Part shown: piece after piece, positions 16,073 through 24,159 of the stretch
Numbering within the stretch: position 1 is the stretch's first letter
How the letters are laid out: the number at the start of each line of letters is the position of its first letter
Source: a virus
Virus record (IMG/VR): IMGVR_UViG_3300049427_000004
Coordinates: 62,001 to 126,000 of that record
DNA length: 64,000 nt
Direction: 5' to 3' (one strand)
Notes under the pieces: generated by a model
Databases searched by the model: none
Seen by the model: only the letters and a program-made list of their open reading frames with translations
What the model was told of the DNA's origin: nothing
Program-made: the position numbers and the translations under genes

Positions 16073-16908
16073 ATAGTTGCTTTCCTTTGTGTTAATTTCT
16101 TCTTAGTTCTTGGCGCTGTTTCTTCAGAAGGGACTATGAGAGGTTTCTTTGTTTTTTCAATTGAAGCCTGAAGCATATCCATTAAATTCGAACCTTCAGA
16201 CTCATTAGAACCAATTTTATCGACTTGATCATCTTCAATTTTTGCATTAATCAAAGTCATCAAATCTGACCTATATTCATTTTGATATTTTGTTGGATCA
16301 AATGAAACTGTCAGCTGCTCTATTAATAACTTTGCTACACTAAGTTCTCTTTCATCAACAGCTTCCTCGGAAATGTTAGGTACATTCTCTACTGGTCTTA
16401 CTTCATCTGGAAAATGAATGGTTTCTAGAATGATTGATTTTTTATATGTCCGTATAACGGCTAGTTGCTGATTTGAGCGCATTGTAATCTTGGCTATACC
16501 AACCTTGTTTGTGTCAGTTAAAACTCTCCTCAAGAGCGAATAGGCACGTTTATGACCATCTTCTGGTGATAGGTAATAACTGTTGTTGAAGTATATAGGA
16601 TCGATCTCTTCAATTTTAATAAAATCAACAACTTCTACATTCTTAGCCTCATATTTATTTTTAAGTTCTTGAATCTCACTATCATCAATAACAACATACT
16701 TATCTTTTGCATATTCATATCCTTTAACTACATTTCCGTCAGCAATAATTATATCTTTTTCAGATGTGGTTTTTACTTGTTTTATTGGTTCGAGCGTGTC
16801 CTTTTGGAGATTTTTAAATTTTATGTCCTTGTCCTCAACAGCACTATGTAACTTCACACTTATGTTTAGAAGACCAAAAGAAATATTCCCTTTCCAAAAT
16901 GTGTGCAT
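16069..16908 (-). CDS. ku: Ku protein for non-homologous end joining
   Basis: 279 aa. ATG at 16908 chosen because AAGGGTGG lies upstream and the family start MHTFWKGNISFGLLNISVKL begins there. Bacterial Ku beta-barrel features: YEYAKDKYVVIDDSEI, YFNNSYYLSPEDGHKRAYSLLRRVL, LAVIRTYKKSIILETIHFPDEVR. The C-terminus is Lys-rich. It would bind DNA ends and recruit the overlapping ligase, possibly to circularise the genome or repair breaks. Confidence 0.9.
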   Translation of the reverse strand: MHTFWKGNISFGLLNISVKLHSAVEDKDIKFKNLQKDTLEPIKQVKTTSEKDIIIADGNVVKGYEYAKDKYVVIDDSEIQELKNKYEAKNVEVVDFIKIEEIDPIYFNNSYYLSPEDGHKRAYSLLRRVLTDTNKVGIAKITMRSNQQLAVIRTYKKSIILETIHFPDEVRPVENVPNISEEAVDERELSVAKLLIEQLTVSFDPTKYQNEYRSDLMTLINAKIEDDQVDKIGSNESEGSNLMDMLQASIEKTKKPLIVPSEETAPRTKKKLTQRKATI

Positions 16909-17020
16909 AAAAATACCACCCTTCAGTTTTACATTTAGGATGGTCTGGTTTTTTATCAAATATTCAATTACGCCTTTATTAATTCTTAATACATTTCTTT
17001 ATTTCAAAGTTACTCAAATA

Positions 17021-17857
17021 TCAATTACTTTGGAAAAAAGTAAAAGAATAATCTGGCTTATTCTTAAAGTTCTTTTTATCGTTCTTCTTTAAGTGTTCCC
17101 AATCCTCGTTCGGATAGAGAAAATTCAAAACTTTGAAAGGGCTGCCTCGGAAAAAATAATGATAAAATTGACTAAGGCCATTTTCTTCAAACACTCTTTT
17201 GGTTGTTCCTGTTTTAATTTGGTCATCTGTCCAAATTAACTTTTCCTTAAATAGCCAGTGAAGTGCCGACTTAATATCTTCTTCACTCCAGTGTTCCATT
17301 GTACCACCAGTGAATTCCCAAATTTTTAGATGGTACTCGGGAAAACAGTATATGAGTAATGAAAATGCACTTGAGCGCATTCTGCCAGTTGCTTTATAGA
17401 GTTCCTGTTTTCTAAATTGAACCATTGCCTCATTGTAGCGTGTTTCTTTTATCATTCCACTATTGAAATTTTCAACTAAATCCTCTCGACTCCACTTCAA
17501 TTCCTCAACAATAAAAAACCTAATAGCTTCTTTAATTGTATTCTCATCCCAGTAAGTTGGGGGAACAGCTCTCAATTCCCAAGCCTTAATTTCCCACTCT
17601 GGAAAAACATCATTTACAATATTTAATGTGTGGTAATTGTAAAATATTTGAGCAGGAGTTGCCAGCCTCCACTTTTTTAAAAATTGGAAGCTCATTTCAT
17701 TAACAAATTCATTTCTGTCATATTTCAACTTCTCAAAAACAAGATATCGTAAACATCTATGAAAATTATCAAGCCCCCCATTTTCCCAAGTTCCCTGAGT
17801 AAATTTAATTCGCTCTTTGTTTATTATTTGCTCGTACATATCAATTAAAGTTAACAT
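17021..17857 (-). CDS. DUF4046-like repeat protein
   Basis: 278 aa, ATG behind GGGAGCGAATA. Contains about three imperfect repeats of 60-70 residues with the pattern FPEWEIKAWEL..VP..YWDENTIKEAIRFFI, FPEYHLKIWEFTGGTMEHWSEEDIKSALHW, YPNEDWEHL. This pattern resembles DUF4046 proteins of Bacillus and their phages. Function unknown. Confidence 0.55.
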   Translation of the reverse strand: MLTLIDMYEQIINKERIKFTQGTWENGGLDNFHRCLRYLVFEKLKYDRNEFVNEMSFQFLKKWRLATPAQIFYNYHTLNIVNDVFPEWEIKAWELRAVPPTYWDENTIKEAIRFFIVEELKWSREDLVENFNSGMIKETRYNEAMVQFRKQELYKATGRMRSSAFSLLIYCFPEYHLKIWEFTGGTMEHWSEEDIKSALHWLFKEKLIWTDDQIKTGTTKRVFEENGLSQFYHYFFRGSPFKVLNFLYPNEDWEHLKKNDKKNFKNKPDYSFTFFQSN

Positions 17858-17892
17858 ACATATTCGCTCCCAACACGAACTACTTCGTCATT

Positions 17893-18222
17893 TTATTCAA
17901 AGTAATCATCTAGAGCATTTTTGATTACATTCATAGCCTCTTTTATAGACCTCTGTACGAGAAGATTTGATTTCATTTCTTCATAATCTTCTCCGCAATA
18001 TTCAACTTGAATTTGCCCCTTATCATTTCGAACTACTCCTGATACTGTCGCGACAACTTCCCAATTTTCATTAAATCTCGTCCAGTTTTCATGCTCTATA
18101 TCACATTCTTCATCATATATTTCCCATGCCTGTATCGCAATAGAACATTTGAATTCAAACTCATCTGATTCACTATAGTAGTCTAGTGAATCAGATATTT
18201 CAACTTTAGTCCATACTTTCAA
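17893..18222 (-). CDS. Hypothetical acidic protein, 109 aa
   Basis: TTG start behind AGGAGGAAATAA. Rich in Glu, Asp and Trp; beta-strand-like with a helical end. Unrecognised. Confidence 0.6.
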   Translation of the reverse strand: MKVWTKVEISDSLDYYSESDEFEFKCSIAIQAWEIYDEECDIEHENWTRFNENWEVVATVSGVVRNDKGQIQVEYCGEDYEEMKSNLLVQRSIKEAMNVIKNALDDYFE

Positions 18223-18249
18223 ATTATTTCCTCCTACGAAATCATCGTT

Positions 18250-18477
18250 TCAACAACTTCTAATTGAGTCTAGAATTATCATACTCCCTCCAAAAGCATC
18301 CATATCATCGTCCCAATAGATAGCACCAATTTTTGTTTCATTTTCCCAAGCCTCAATGCTAAAATTACATTCTTTTTCTAAAACACTCATTTTCATTGAT
18401 AGAGCCTTTGAGATATCTTTTGTCACTAGTTCAATAAAAGTCTCATCTGCTCCGTCCGCTCTTACTAAGTAAATCAA
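18250..18477 (-). CDS. Hypothetical protein, about 75 aa
   Basis: TTG at 18477 preferred: AGGAT is 9 bases upstream. Pattern YLVRADGADETFIELVTKD then IGAIYWDDDMDAFG. Unrecognised. Confidence 0.55.
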   Translation of the reverse strand: MIYLVRADGADETFIELVTKDISKALSMKMSVLEKECNFSIEAWENETKIGAIYWDDDMDAFGGSMIILDSIRSC

Positions 18478-18500
18478 TATTATCACATCCTATAAATCCG

Positions 18501-18740
18501 TTATTTAATTGCCTGTATGTTTGTGACTGACAAAATAAAAGCAGCATAATTAAATATTCGATTCTTCTGTTCAGGGCTGATAGATTTTCCTTTATAGGAA
18601 AAATTAATATGAGTTACAGGTGTAGATAATTCACTATGACCCTGTGCTTCCACAACTTTAAAATCATCAAGTGATTCAATAAATCTGTATCCATTGTCAT
18701 ATAGTTTGTCAAATGATTCTAACAACAGGTCATCACTCAT
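18501..18740 (-). CDS. Hypothetical protein, 79 aa
   Basis: ATG at 18740 chosen for the GGAGTGATCAT before it. Begins MSDDLLLESFDKLYDNG. Starts 5 bases after the stop of the gene upstream. Unrecognised. Confidence 0.6.
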   Translation of the reverse strand: MSDDLLLESFDKLYDNGYRFIESLDDFKVVEAQGHSELSTPVTHINFSYKGKSISPEQKNRIFNYAAFILSVTNIQAIK

Positions 18741-18744
18741 ATGA

Positions 18745-18996
18745 TCACTCCTTCTTCTTTCTTGGTTTCTTAAATAATGTTTTAGATAAGTCATACGGAT
18801 CGACATCTCTTCTCGTTGTCTTGTGATCTTTTGTATAAATCAAAAGTTTCATCTCACAGTTAATTACTTTCACTTGAAATTCACTCATATACTTCTTACA
18901 CCAAATAAGCCCTGATTCTTCCCTTGGGTTATAGTGTGTTGTAATTTTAAAGTCATTGACGTAAATTTCAAATCTCAAGTTGTAATTAAAACTCAA
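18745..18996 (-). CDS. Hypothetical protein, 83 aa
   Basis: TTG at 18996 chosen because AAGGAGG lies 9 bases upstream. Beta-rich with a very basic C-terminus (KKPRKKKE), which suggests nucleic-acid contact. Unrecognised. Confidence 0.55.
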   Translation of the reverse strand: MSFNYNLRFEIYVNDFKITTHYNPREESGLIWCKKYMSEFQVKVINCEMKLLIYTKDHKTTRRDVDPYDLSKTLFKKPRKKKE

Positions 18997-19054
18997 ATTA
19001 CTATTTCCTCCTTGGAGCTTCGTCGCGAATTTATTATGCAATCCTTGATTCTAT

Positions 19055-19083
19055 TTGATTAAATTACGCAATTGATTTATACT
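19055..19083 (+). promoter_or_regulatory. Plus-strand promoter of a predicted ncRNA
   Basis: TTGATT, 17-base spacer, TATACT, in a region where all flanking genes are on the minus strand. Predicted start near 19090. Confidence 0.6.
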
Positions 19084-19089
19084 ACTATA

Positions 19090-19215
19090 CGCCACTCTCG
19101 TCTGAGAGCCGCCAAAAGATTTTTCCATACTACCATAAGCCATGGTTATGGTTTTTATCCTTTTGGAAAGTTAGCTGGGTTGCAGATAAGTTGCAATCTG
19201 GCTTTCTTTTATTAT
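19090..19215 (+). ncRNA. Predicted structured small RNA, about 125 nt
   Basis: Own promoter, then a 5' hairpin CTCTC-GTCT-GAGAG (19095-19108), a long-range stem CCAAAAG (19112-19118) with CTTTTGG (19160-19166) enclosing CCATAA...TTATGG, and a strong terminator AGCTGGGTTGCA / TGCAATCTGGCT (19173-19203) with a following T-rich run. No convincing ORF of its own. No known RNA family recognised. It could be an antisense or trans-acting regulator. Confidence 0.6.
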
Positions 19216-19236
19216 TGGAAGTTCTATCTTAAAGCT

Positions 19237-19731
19237 TTACAATTTTTTAAGTAGATAATTTTGCTGACTAACTGGCATATTCTTAAATAATGTAACCAGA
19301 AGTTTTTTCATTTCTTCTGTGTCCATTTTTTCTACGTTTTTAGTAAACAGATTATGATTAATCTCTCTTTGTTTAGAATTTGGTGCTATCTCTCCTAAAT
19401 CGAAATAATTTAAAATGTGGTTAATGATTAATGTCTGTGCTCCTTCTCCTATTGATCTAAGACGCACCAAATCAAAAAATCTAAGGTTTAATAATCCTTC
19501 TAGAGTTTTAACAGGTTGGACATCATTGACTCCAGACATGAGTGAACCTAGTGCTCGATTTTCATTTGGTGTTCTATTTTCACCAAACAAGTCAACCAGA
19601 GTAATATGTGAATATTCTCCTTGTATATCCAATAGCTCTTTAAATGTTTTATTATCGTAGTTCTTATAAAAATAATTAAAAGTGTAATTGCCCAATGTTG
19701 TCATTCTCCTTTGAATAAAATTCATAATCAT
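19237..19731 (-). CDS. Hypothetical helical protein
   Basis: 164 aa from ATG 19731, or about 152 aa from a TTG 36 bases inside that has AAAGGAG at ideal spacing. All-helical composition, Asn-rich. Its stop lies about 20 bases beyond the ncRNA terminator on the other strand. Unrecognised. Confidence 0.55.
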   Translation of the reverse strand: MIMNFIQRRMTTLGNYTFNYFYKNYDNKTFKELLDIQGEYSHITLVDLFGENRTPNENRALGSLMSGVNDVQPVKTLEGLLNLRFFDLVRLRSIGEGAQTLIINHILNYFDLGEIAPNSKQREINHNLFTKNVEKMDTEEMKKLLVTLFKNMPVSQQNYLLKKL

Positions 19732-19799
19732 TTAATTTTTCAAGAACATCATCAAGATTTTTCGAATCATTCATAGCTGCTTTCATTGAAAGTCAGTTA

Positions 19800-19970
19800 T
19801 TAATGCACATTACGTTGAGATCCCTGCAAATTCTTAATCTCAAGATTCAGTTGTTTTACACGTTCGTTGATCAATCGTTCGATATATATGTTATCATGCT
19901 TGAAATTAATTAGTGAGTCCAATTCTCTTAGGCATTCATTTAATTTAACTTGCGTATAATTTATGCTCAT
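19800..19970 (-). CDS. Small coiled-coil protein, 56 aa
   Basis: ATG behind GAGGTGACAGA. Heptad-like helical sequence with many Leu, Asn and Glu. Unrecognised. Confidence 0.55.
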   Translation of the reverse strand: MSINYTQVKLNECLRELDSLINFKHDNIYIERLINERVKQLNLEIKNLQGSQRNVH

Positions 19971-19987
19971 TCTGTCACCTCGTAAAT

Positions 19988-20431
19988 TCAGGTTTTCTTT
20001 TGTTTAGACAATTCAAGTAGAATATTGTCATATATATTTCTTAGTCTTACCGAGTTGTAAGCTGGATAAGATTCAAAGTCATTTTTACTCTTATTTTGTA
20101 TTGCTATAGCATCATACCAATTCCTACGTTTGGTTATTACGACTTCTTCATTTACATCTGGAAATTGATCGGCAGTCAAATCTATAATAATATCATGATA
20201 CTCAAGCCATGCATGCGACTGTTCTCCTTTAAATCCCCAGACATAAATCACTTCAATTCCCTTTGAATTTAGATATTTAGAAAATAAATCACTTGTGTCA
20301 CCGCAGCACCCACGAGGATAATTATTGAACCAAGATGAATTGATAAACTTCTCTGATGGAATAGAAAGAATTGCTCTACGGAATGATATCCCTAACTCTC
20401 TTAAAGATTGAATTGTTACTTCATTGTTCAA
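19988..20431 (-). CDS. Transglutaminase/papain-fold cysteine hydrolase-like protein
   Basis: 147 aa, TTG start. A Cys-His-Asp triad is readable in order: YPRGCCGDTSDLF, GEQSHAWLEY and IIIDLTADQF. This spacing is typical of small papain-like or transglutaminase-like domains found in phages and toxin-like genes. Enzymatic target unknown. Confidence 0.6.
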   Translation of the reverse strand: MNNEVTIQSLRELGISFRRAILSIPSEKFINSSWFNNYPRGCCGDTSDLFSKYLNSKGIEVIYVWGFKGEQSHAWLEYHDIIIDLTADQFPDVNEEVVITKRRNWYDAIAIQNKSKNDFESYPAYNSVRLRNIYDNILLELSKQKKT

Positions 20432-20467
20432 TATTGATCAGTCCTCTTTTTGTACTGATAAAACAAC

Positions 20468-20674
20468 TCATTTATTGTAACTTTTTAATTGCTCGATAAT
20501 TCCAGCTATCTCATTTTGTAATGACAGGAAGTCATTCAAATCCCCAGTCAGAGACACTGTACCATCTTCCAAGATTTTAAGTTCAGCAGCATTGATATCG
20601 AGATAGTTGTCAGTATTAACATTCAAATATGTAATATCATAATCTGCATGATTCAGTTCAACTTTTACTTTCAT
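20468..20674 (-). CDS. Hypothetical protein, 68 aa
   Basis: ATG at 20674, preceded by GGAAGGAGGATGG. Beta-strand repeats (KVKVELNHADYDITYL) then a helix. Unrecognised. Confidence 0.55.
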   Translation of the reverse strand: MKVKVELNHADYDITYLNVNTDNYLDINAAELKILEDGTVSLTGDLNDFLSLQNEIAGIIEQLKSYNK

Positions 20675-20707
20675 TTTTCCATCCTCCTTCCTCATGGAAC
20701 TAGTATT

Positions 20708-20941
20708 TCATTCAGATTCCTCATTGTTGGAATCGATATCAATCTTTACTTGTCGTTTCAACCAATCCAAAACTTTTCTGCCATCAGATGCTTTGTAGAA
20801 ATCTAGAAAATCATCAATTTGAACATGGAAAAAATGATCATTAAGATACTCTTCCAGTTTGGAAGCTGTAATATAAAAATAGAAGTCACTAAATTGATTG
20901 TTCGCTATTAACTGGATCTTATCTGACTTATTTCTGCCCAT
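20708..20941 (-). CDS. Hypothetical protein, about 77 aa
   Basis: ATG at 20941 has GGGAG 12 bases upstream; an upstream in-frame start near 20995 would overlap the sigma-like gene. Contains a helical, acidic C-terminus. Unrecognised. Confidence 0.45.
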   Translation of the reverse strand: MGRNKSDKIQLIANNQFSDFYFYITASKLEEYLNDHFFHVQIDDFLDFYKASDGRKVLDWLKRQVKIDIDSNNEESE

Positions 20942-20981
20942 GTTGTTATGTATCTCCCTGTTGTCAGTAATGAAACCTTTT

Positions 20982-21413
20982 TTATGTACTTCCATTATTA
21001 TTACGAACATAATTGTATAATATTTGAGTCTGCCTTTTAGTTAATTTTCTAATACCACACATCAACTGCTCTTGATTGCATAATTCCATGTAATTAATCA
21101 TTTCTTCGTAAGACGCAGGTAGTAGTTCTTCTTTCTTAAATGTAATATGTTTAGATAACTTTGAATAAACTGAATCTCTTTTACTAGTAAGTATTGCATA
21201 GACTCTTCCACTACTAAGATTACAGATCCTTGATATCTCATCAACCGATTTGCATTCAATATAATATAGCCTAAGAATTCCTCTTTGCTCTTCGCTTAAA
21301 TAATCGTTGAAATAGAACAAGTTAATTTGCATTTCATCCCAGTAACGATTGATTAAATTTTGAACCGATCCTAACATCCTACCTTTAGTCTTTCTTCTCA
21401 TGTCTGGGTTCAT
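20982..21413 (-). CDS. Sigma-70-like HTH protein
   Basis: 143 aa, ATG behind AAGGAGAAG. The middle reads LSEEQRGILRLYYIECKSVDEISRICNLSSGRVYAILTSKR, a sigma region-4-type helix-turn-helix; a second related segment near the end reads LTKRQTQILYNYVRN. No region 2 is present, so it is more likely a phage transcription regulator (ArpU or RinA class) than a full sigma factor. Confidence 0.6.
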   Translation of the reverse strand: MNPDMRRKTKGRMLGSVQNLINRYWDEMQINLFYFNDYLSEEQRGILRLYYIECKSVDEISRICNLSSGRVYAILTSKRDSVYSKLSKHITFKKEELLPASYEEMINYMELCNQEQLMCGIRKLTKRQTQILYNYVRNNNGST

Positions 21414-21460
21414 GTTGACTTCTCCTTAAATAATCATTTCCTACCTTTGAAATCCGTGTT

Positions 21461-21604
21461 TTATCGTATTTTAAATTCTCTATAAAAAGGCCTGCTTGTT
21501 CGCCAGAAACCTTCCATTCCAGAACAAGTGATGAATAGTCCTTCAGTCCGCTTCTCCATTGAAATTCCGAAAATGTAAAAAATAATATTGAACATTTTAA
21601 TCAT
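21461..21604 (-). CDS. Possible small protein, 47 aa
   Basis: ATG behind AAAAGGTGTG. Hydrophobic first 15 residues then a basic aromatic end. Fills an otherwise empty 250-base gap; weak support. Confidence 0.35.
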   Translation of the reverse strand: MIKMFNIIFYIFGISMEKRTEGLFITCSGMEGFWRTSRPFYREFKIR

Positions 21605-21665
21605 ATCTTTATCACACCTTTTAATCAGATAAATTCAGACTTTTAACCACTCATCTAATGAGTCT

Positions 21666-21947
21666 TTAACTCCCACTATATAAAGCTGTATCACTTCTTA
21701 AATCAATATCGAGTTCAACTTCACCTTTGTAAAAATCCTTCTTGGTCTTCTTATCCGTCAAATACATTTTAATTGTGCTTCCCTCTCTTACTATGAATAG
21801 ATCATAACCACGCTCACTGAAGCCATCTTCTAACTCATCTAAATCTTTTCCTTTATGCAAAACTCCTAGATTATTTGCCCATCTCCTCAAGTTCTTCATC
21901 ATTTCTTTTTCTAGCTTCTTTAAACTGCTTTCCATTCTTGTTGTCAT
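21666..21947 (-). CDS. Hypothetical protein, 93 aa
   Basis: ATG behind GAGGAGATG. Helical basic N-terminus, then beta-rich (YDLFIVREGSTIKMYLTDKKTKKDFYKG). Unrecognised. Confidence 0.6.
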   Translation of the reverse strand: MTTRMESSLKKLEKEMMKNLRRWANNLGVLHKGKDLDELEDGFSERGYDLFIVREGSTIKMYLTDKKTKKDFYKGEVELDIDLRSDTALYSGS

Positions 21948-21996
21948 ATAAACATCTCCTCAAATTTAAGTGCATGAAATTAGGTTTTCATTATCC

Positions 21997-22218
21997 TTAA
22001 TTCTCATTAATTTCTGGTGGTGCTTCTGGATGTGCTTTGATAAAAGCAATGTAACGCTCGATCTTATCTTCAGCCATCGGTGCCTTTGACCGTTCGTACA
22101 TATTTATTAGGTTATATGTGCAGCCAACGTATTTGTTAAGATCCCCTCTTAATGGAATTTCCTTTTCTCTTCTTATTTTTCTCCAATAAACATTATCGTA
22201 CTTTGGTGTTTCGCTCAT
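21997..22218 (-). CDS. Small HTH-type protein, 73 aa
   Basis: ATG at 22218 behind AGGAGTAAACG. The segment KYVGCTYNLINMYERSKAPMAEDKIERYIAFI resembles an XRE-like DNA-binding core. Promoter with the shared spacer motif lies directly upstream. Confidence 0.5.
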   Translation of the reverse strand: MSETPKYDNVYWRKIRREKEIPLRGDLNKYVGCTYNLINMYERSKAPMAEDKIERYIAFIKAHPEAPPEINEN

Positions 22219-22246
22219 GTCGTTTACTCCTATTTCTAATATCCTC

Positions 22247-22276
22247 ATATTACCACTTTATACATATAAAACGCAA
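22247..22276 (-). promoter_or_regulatory. Promoter with shared spacer operator
   Basis: Minus-strand TTGCGT, 18-base spacer, TAATAT. The spacer contains TTTATACATATAAA (22257-22270), a variant of the 14-bp motif found in five other promoters of the window. Confidence 0.55.
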
Positions 22277-22346
22277 GAAAAAGATTGCGAATTTTTTAAA
22301 GATTTTTATATTTTATTTTAATATTCGACAACCGCTTTATAAAAAG

Positions 22347-22388
22347 CGAACATGCGTTCTTGATATTTAAAATACCCTATGCTATACT
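22347..22388 (+). promoter_or_regulatory. LexA box overlapping a plus-strand promoter
   Basis: CGAACATGCGTTCT at 22347-22360 fits the Bacillus LexA/DinR consensus CGAACRNRYGTTYC in 13 of 14 positions, with perfect GAAC-N4-GTTC. It overlaps the -35 TTGATA (22360-22365), followed by a 17-base spacer and TATACT (22383-22388). This predicts SOS induction of the next gene. Confidence 0.7.
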
Positions 22389-22443
22389 CTGTACATCGCT
22401 AGTCCTTCACAAAACACATACGTCATTGGGAGATGATACTGGA

Positions 22444-22653
22444 ATGGAAAGAAAAATGTATACAGTAAAAGGAACACTTTCGCTGCCTCTTGAATTTATG
22501 GTAAAAGCAGATTCTCAACAAGCAGCGAATGAATACGCAGAAACAATTTTTAACGATGAATCAATTGCAAAAATGGAAGCAGATTTATATGATAAGAGAG
22601 ATAAAGTACATTATCTACTAGCCGATTCTTGTAAATTCTCTTGGTTTAAATAA
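22444..22653 (+). CDS. Small SOS-controlled protein, 69 aa
   Basis: The only plus-strand gene in this part of the window, with its own promoter and terminator. ATG at 22444 (a second ATG is 12 bases later) behind GGGAGATG. Sequence YTVKGTLSLPLEFMVKADSQQAANEYAETIF has a ferredoxin-like beta-alpha pattern. Function unknown; LexA control suggests a role in damage response or induction. Confidence 0.6.
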   Translation: MERKMYTVKGTLSLPLEFMVKADSQQAANEYAETIFNDESIAKMEADLYDKRDKVHYLLADSCKFSWFK

Positions 22654-22664
22654 TCCATCTCCCC

Positions 22665-22701
22665 AACCTGTTATGAGTCGCCCTACTCTGACAGGTTTTT
22701 T
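22665..22701 (+). terminator. Terminator of the 22444 gene
   Basis: AACCTGT / ACAGGTT stem with a 19-base loop followed by TTTTTTA. Confidence 0.65.
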
Positions 22702-22876
22702 ATCGTTTATAGACTACTTCACCCGTTTCCCTGTTAAAAACCCTTTGGTTTCTCGCGCATATTATTTTTAACGCTTCTAGGTCATTACTACACCTTTTTG
22801 TATTTATCCAAATGTCTAATCGAGCTTTTTCATCTTTCTCCAATCTCTGAATGCAATACTTCAATTGCTTATTCAT
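22700..22876 (-). CDS. Hypothetical protein, 58 aa
   Basis: ATG at 22876 (GTG 12 bases upstream also possible). Basic helical protein (KQLKYCIQRLEKDEKARLDIW). Convergent with the SOS-controlled gene. Confidence 0.5.
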   Translation of the reverse strand: MNKQLKYCIQRLEKDEKARLDIWINTKRCSNDLEALKIICARNQRVFNRETGEVVYKR

Positions 22877-22975
22877 CTTCTCGCCCACTTTCTTTAGTCT
22901 TATCTAGGCTGACTGTTGTTATGTATAAAGTAGGTAATTTAATGGAATTAATTTTAATATTTCATTTAATTGTGA

Positions 22976-23428
22976 TTAAAAAATGACAGCTTTAAACACT
23001 TCTAATACTACGTTTGTCATTCCGTCAGCGAATGTTTTAATGTACTTTAAGGCTTCCTGTGGGTCAATATAGCGACCAATAGTATTAATCACACTAAGAT
23101 GCAAATGACTTCCAAAACTTCTGCCACTAGCCCCACAAAGCCCAATAATATCACCTTTATCAACAACTTCTCCAACCTTGACAGTAATCTTAATCAAATG
23201 ACCATATATAAATTGATAACCCTGATCTGTTTTAATGAAGATTCCATTACCAAGGCCGACACCTTTAGGGGTGTTTACTATCTTATCAACAATTCCATTA
23301 GTAAGAGAATGGATCGGATTTCCTGTTTTGCAAGCAAAATCTATTCCTTTATGCCCATAAGGATGATACTTATCTATTGAACCCCATTCCGAGGTAACTG
23401 TGCCAGTTGGTGATAAAATAAACTTCAT
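22976..23428 (-). CDS. M23-family metallopeptidase (LytM domain)
   Basis: 150 aa. Zinc site signature HKGIDFA (HxxxD) and HLHLSV (HxH), with QFIYGHLIK and GEVVDKGDIIGLCGASGRS between them, as in M23 endopeptidases that cut peptidoglycan cross-bridges. No signal peptide visible, so it may act at lysis, as a tail-associated enzyme or in the cytoplasm. ATG at 23428; a start 3 codons upstream is also open. Confidence 0.8.
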   Translation of the reverse strand: MKFILSPTGTVTSEWGSIDKYHPYGHKGIDFACKTGNPIHSLTNGIVDKIVNTPKGVGLGNGIFIKTDQGYQFIYGHLIKITVKVGEVVDKGDIIGLCGASGRSFGSHLHLSVINTIGRYIDPQEALKYIKTFADGMTNVVLEVFKAVIF

Positions 23429-23429
23429 C

Positions 23430-23681
23430 TCAGTCACCTCTTATTCTAATTTTTCCGTTATGATAATTCATTTTTAATATTTTCACTTGATGGAAAGTAT
23501 ACCTGTAACTACACAAGCCGTAATTAGAAACCCAAAATTCTTCGCCCAAATCATCAATAATTGCAAATTCATACTCATCATCAAAGAAATCAAAATCCAC
23601 AACTCGATAAATTCTATCATTAGAAATAAACTTTTCTTTTGATCCATTGTAAACATCTCTAAAAGCTTTAAAGAAAGGCAT
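23430..23681 (-). CDS. Hypothetical protein, 83 aa
   Basis: Contains repeated beta strands with FDFFDDEYEFAIIDDLGEEFWV; small SH3-like barrel possible. Directly upstream of the M23 peptidase gene. Unrecognised. Confidence 0.6.
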   Translation of the reverse strand: MPFFKAFRDVYNGSKEKFISNDRIYRVVDFDFFDDEYEFAIIDDLGEEFWVSNYGLCSYRYTFHQVKILKMNYHNGKIRIRGD

Positions 23682-23766
23682 ACTATTGTCACCCTTTCCC
23701 TATTAAATGTGTCATTTATTTGGTTAGAGGAATACCTTTTTCTATTTTCATTTGAATAATTTTATT

Positions 23767-23925
23767 TTAAATTTCTTTATACCCCTTTGCTCTCCACCTA
23801 ACAACTTCAGAATTCCCATCGGTGTCCTCTGCTTCTGCAAGTGCTTCACAGGTGTGCTGAATATCATCCAAGATATCTGCATATGACTGCAATTCTTCGT
23901 AAGTTTCCTGTACTTTTTCTGGCAT
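23767..23925 (-). CDS. Small acidic protein, 52 aa
   Basis: ATG behind GAGAGGAGAAAAT. Acidic helix (EETYEELQSY style) then a basic C-terminus. This frame has the ribosome site; an overlapping frame does not. Confidence 0.6.
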   Translation of the reverse strand: MPEKVQETYEELQSYADILDDIQHTCEALAEAEDTDGNSEVVRWRAKGYKEI

Positions 23926-23957
23926 ATTTTCTCCTCTCGAAATGCGGATTTCATTTG

Positions 23958-24125
23958 CTAATCTGCCGCGACATGTGCCGAAAGTTTGTAGTCGAATGCC
24001 TGAATGACTAAATTAGAACCATCCTTAAAACTTATAACTATTGATCGTTTCTCAATATTAATGTTATCGATAGTTGCATTTGTTAAATGGTCAATGATTT
24101 CTTGGTTATCTTCAATTCTGAACAT
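23958..24125 (-). CDS. Hypothetical protein, 55 aa
   Basis: ATG at 24125 chosen for GGGAGGAAACT directly before it. Begins MFRIEDNQEIIDHL. Unrecognised. Confidence 0.55.
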   Translation of the reverse strand: MFRIEDNQEIIDHLTNATIDNINIEKRSIVISFKDGSNLVIQAFDYKLSAHVAAD

Positions 24126-24159
24126 AGTTTCCTCCCTATTAAATACCGATTTTAACACC

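Noticed and set aside
23748-23954. 68-aa minus-strand frame
   Set aside because: A different frame in the same place has the ribosome site and a natural acidic sequence (52 aa, 23767-23925).
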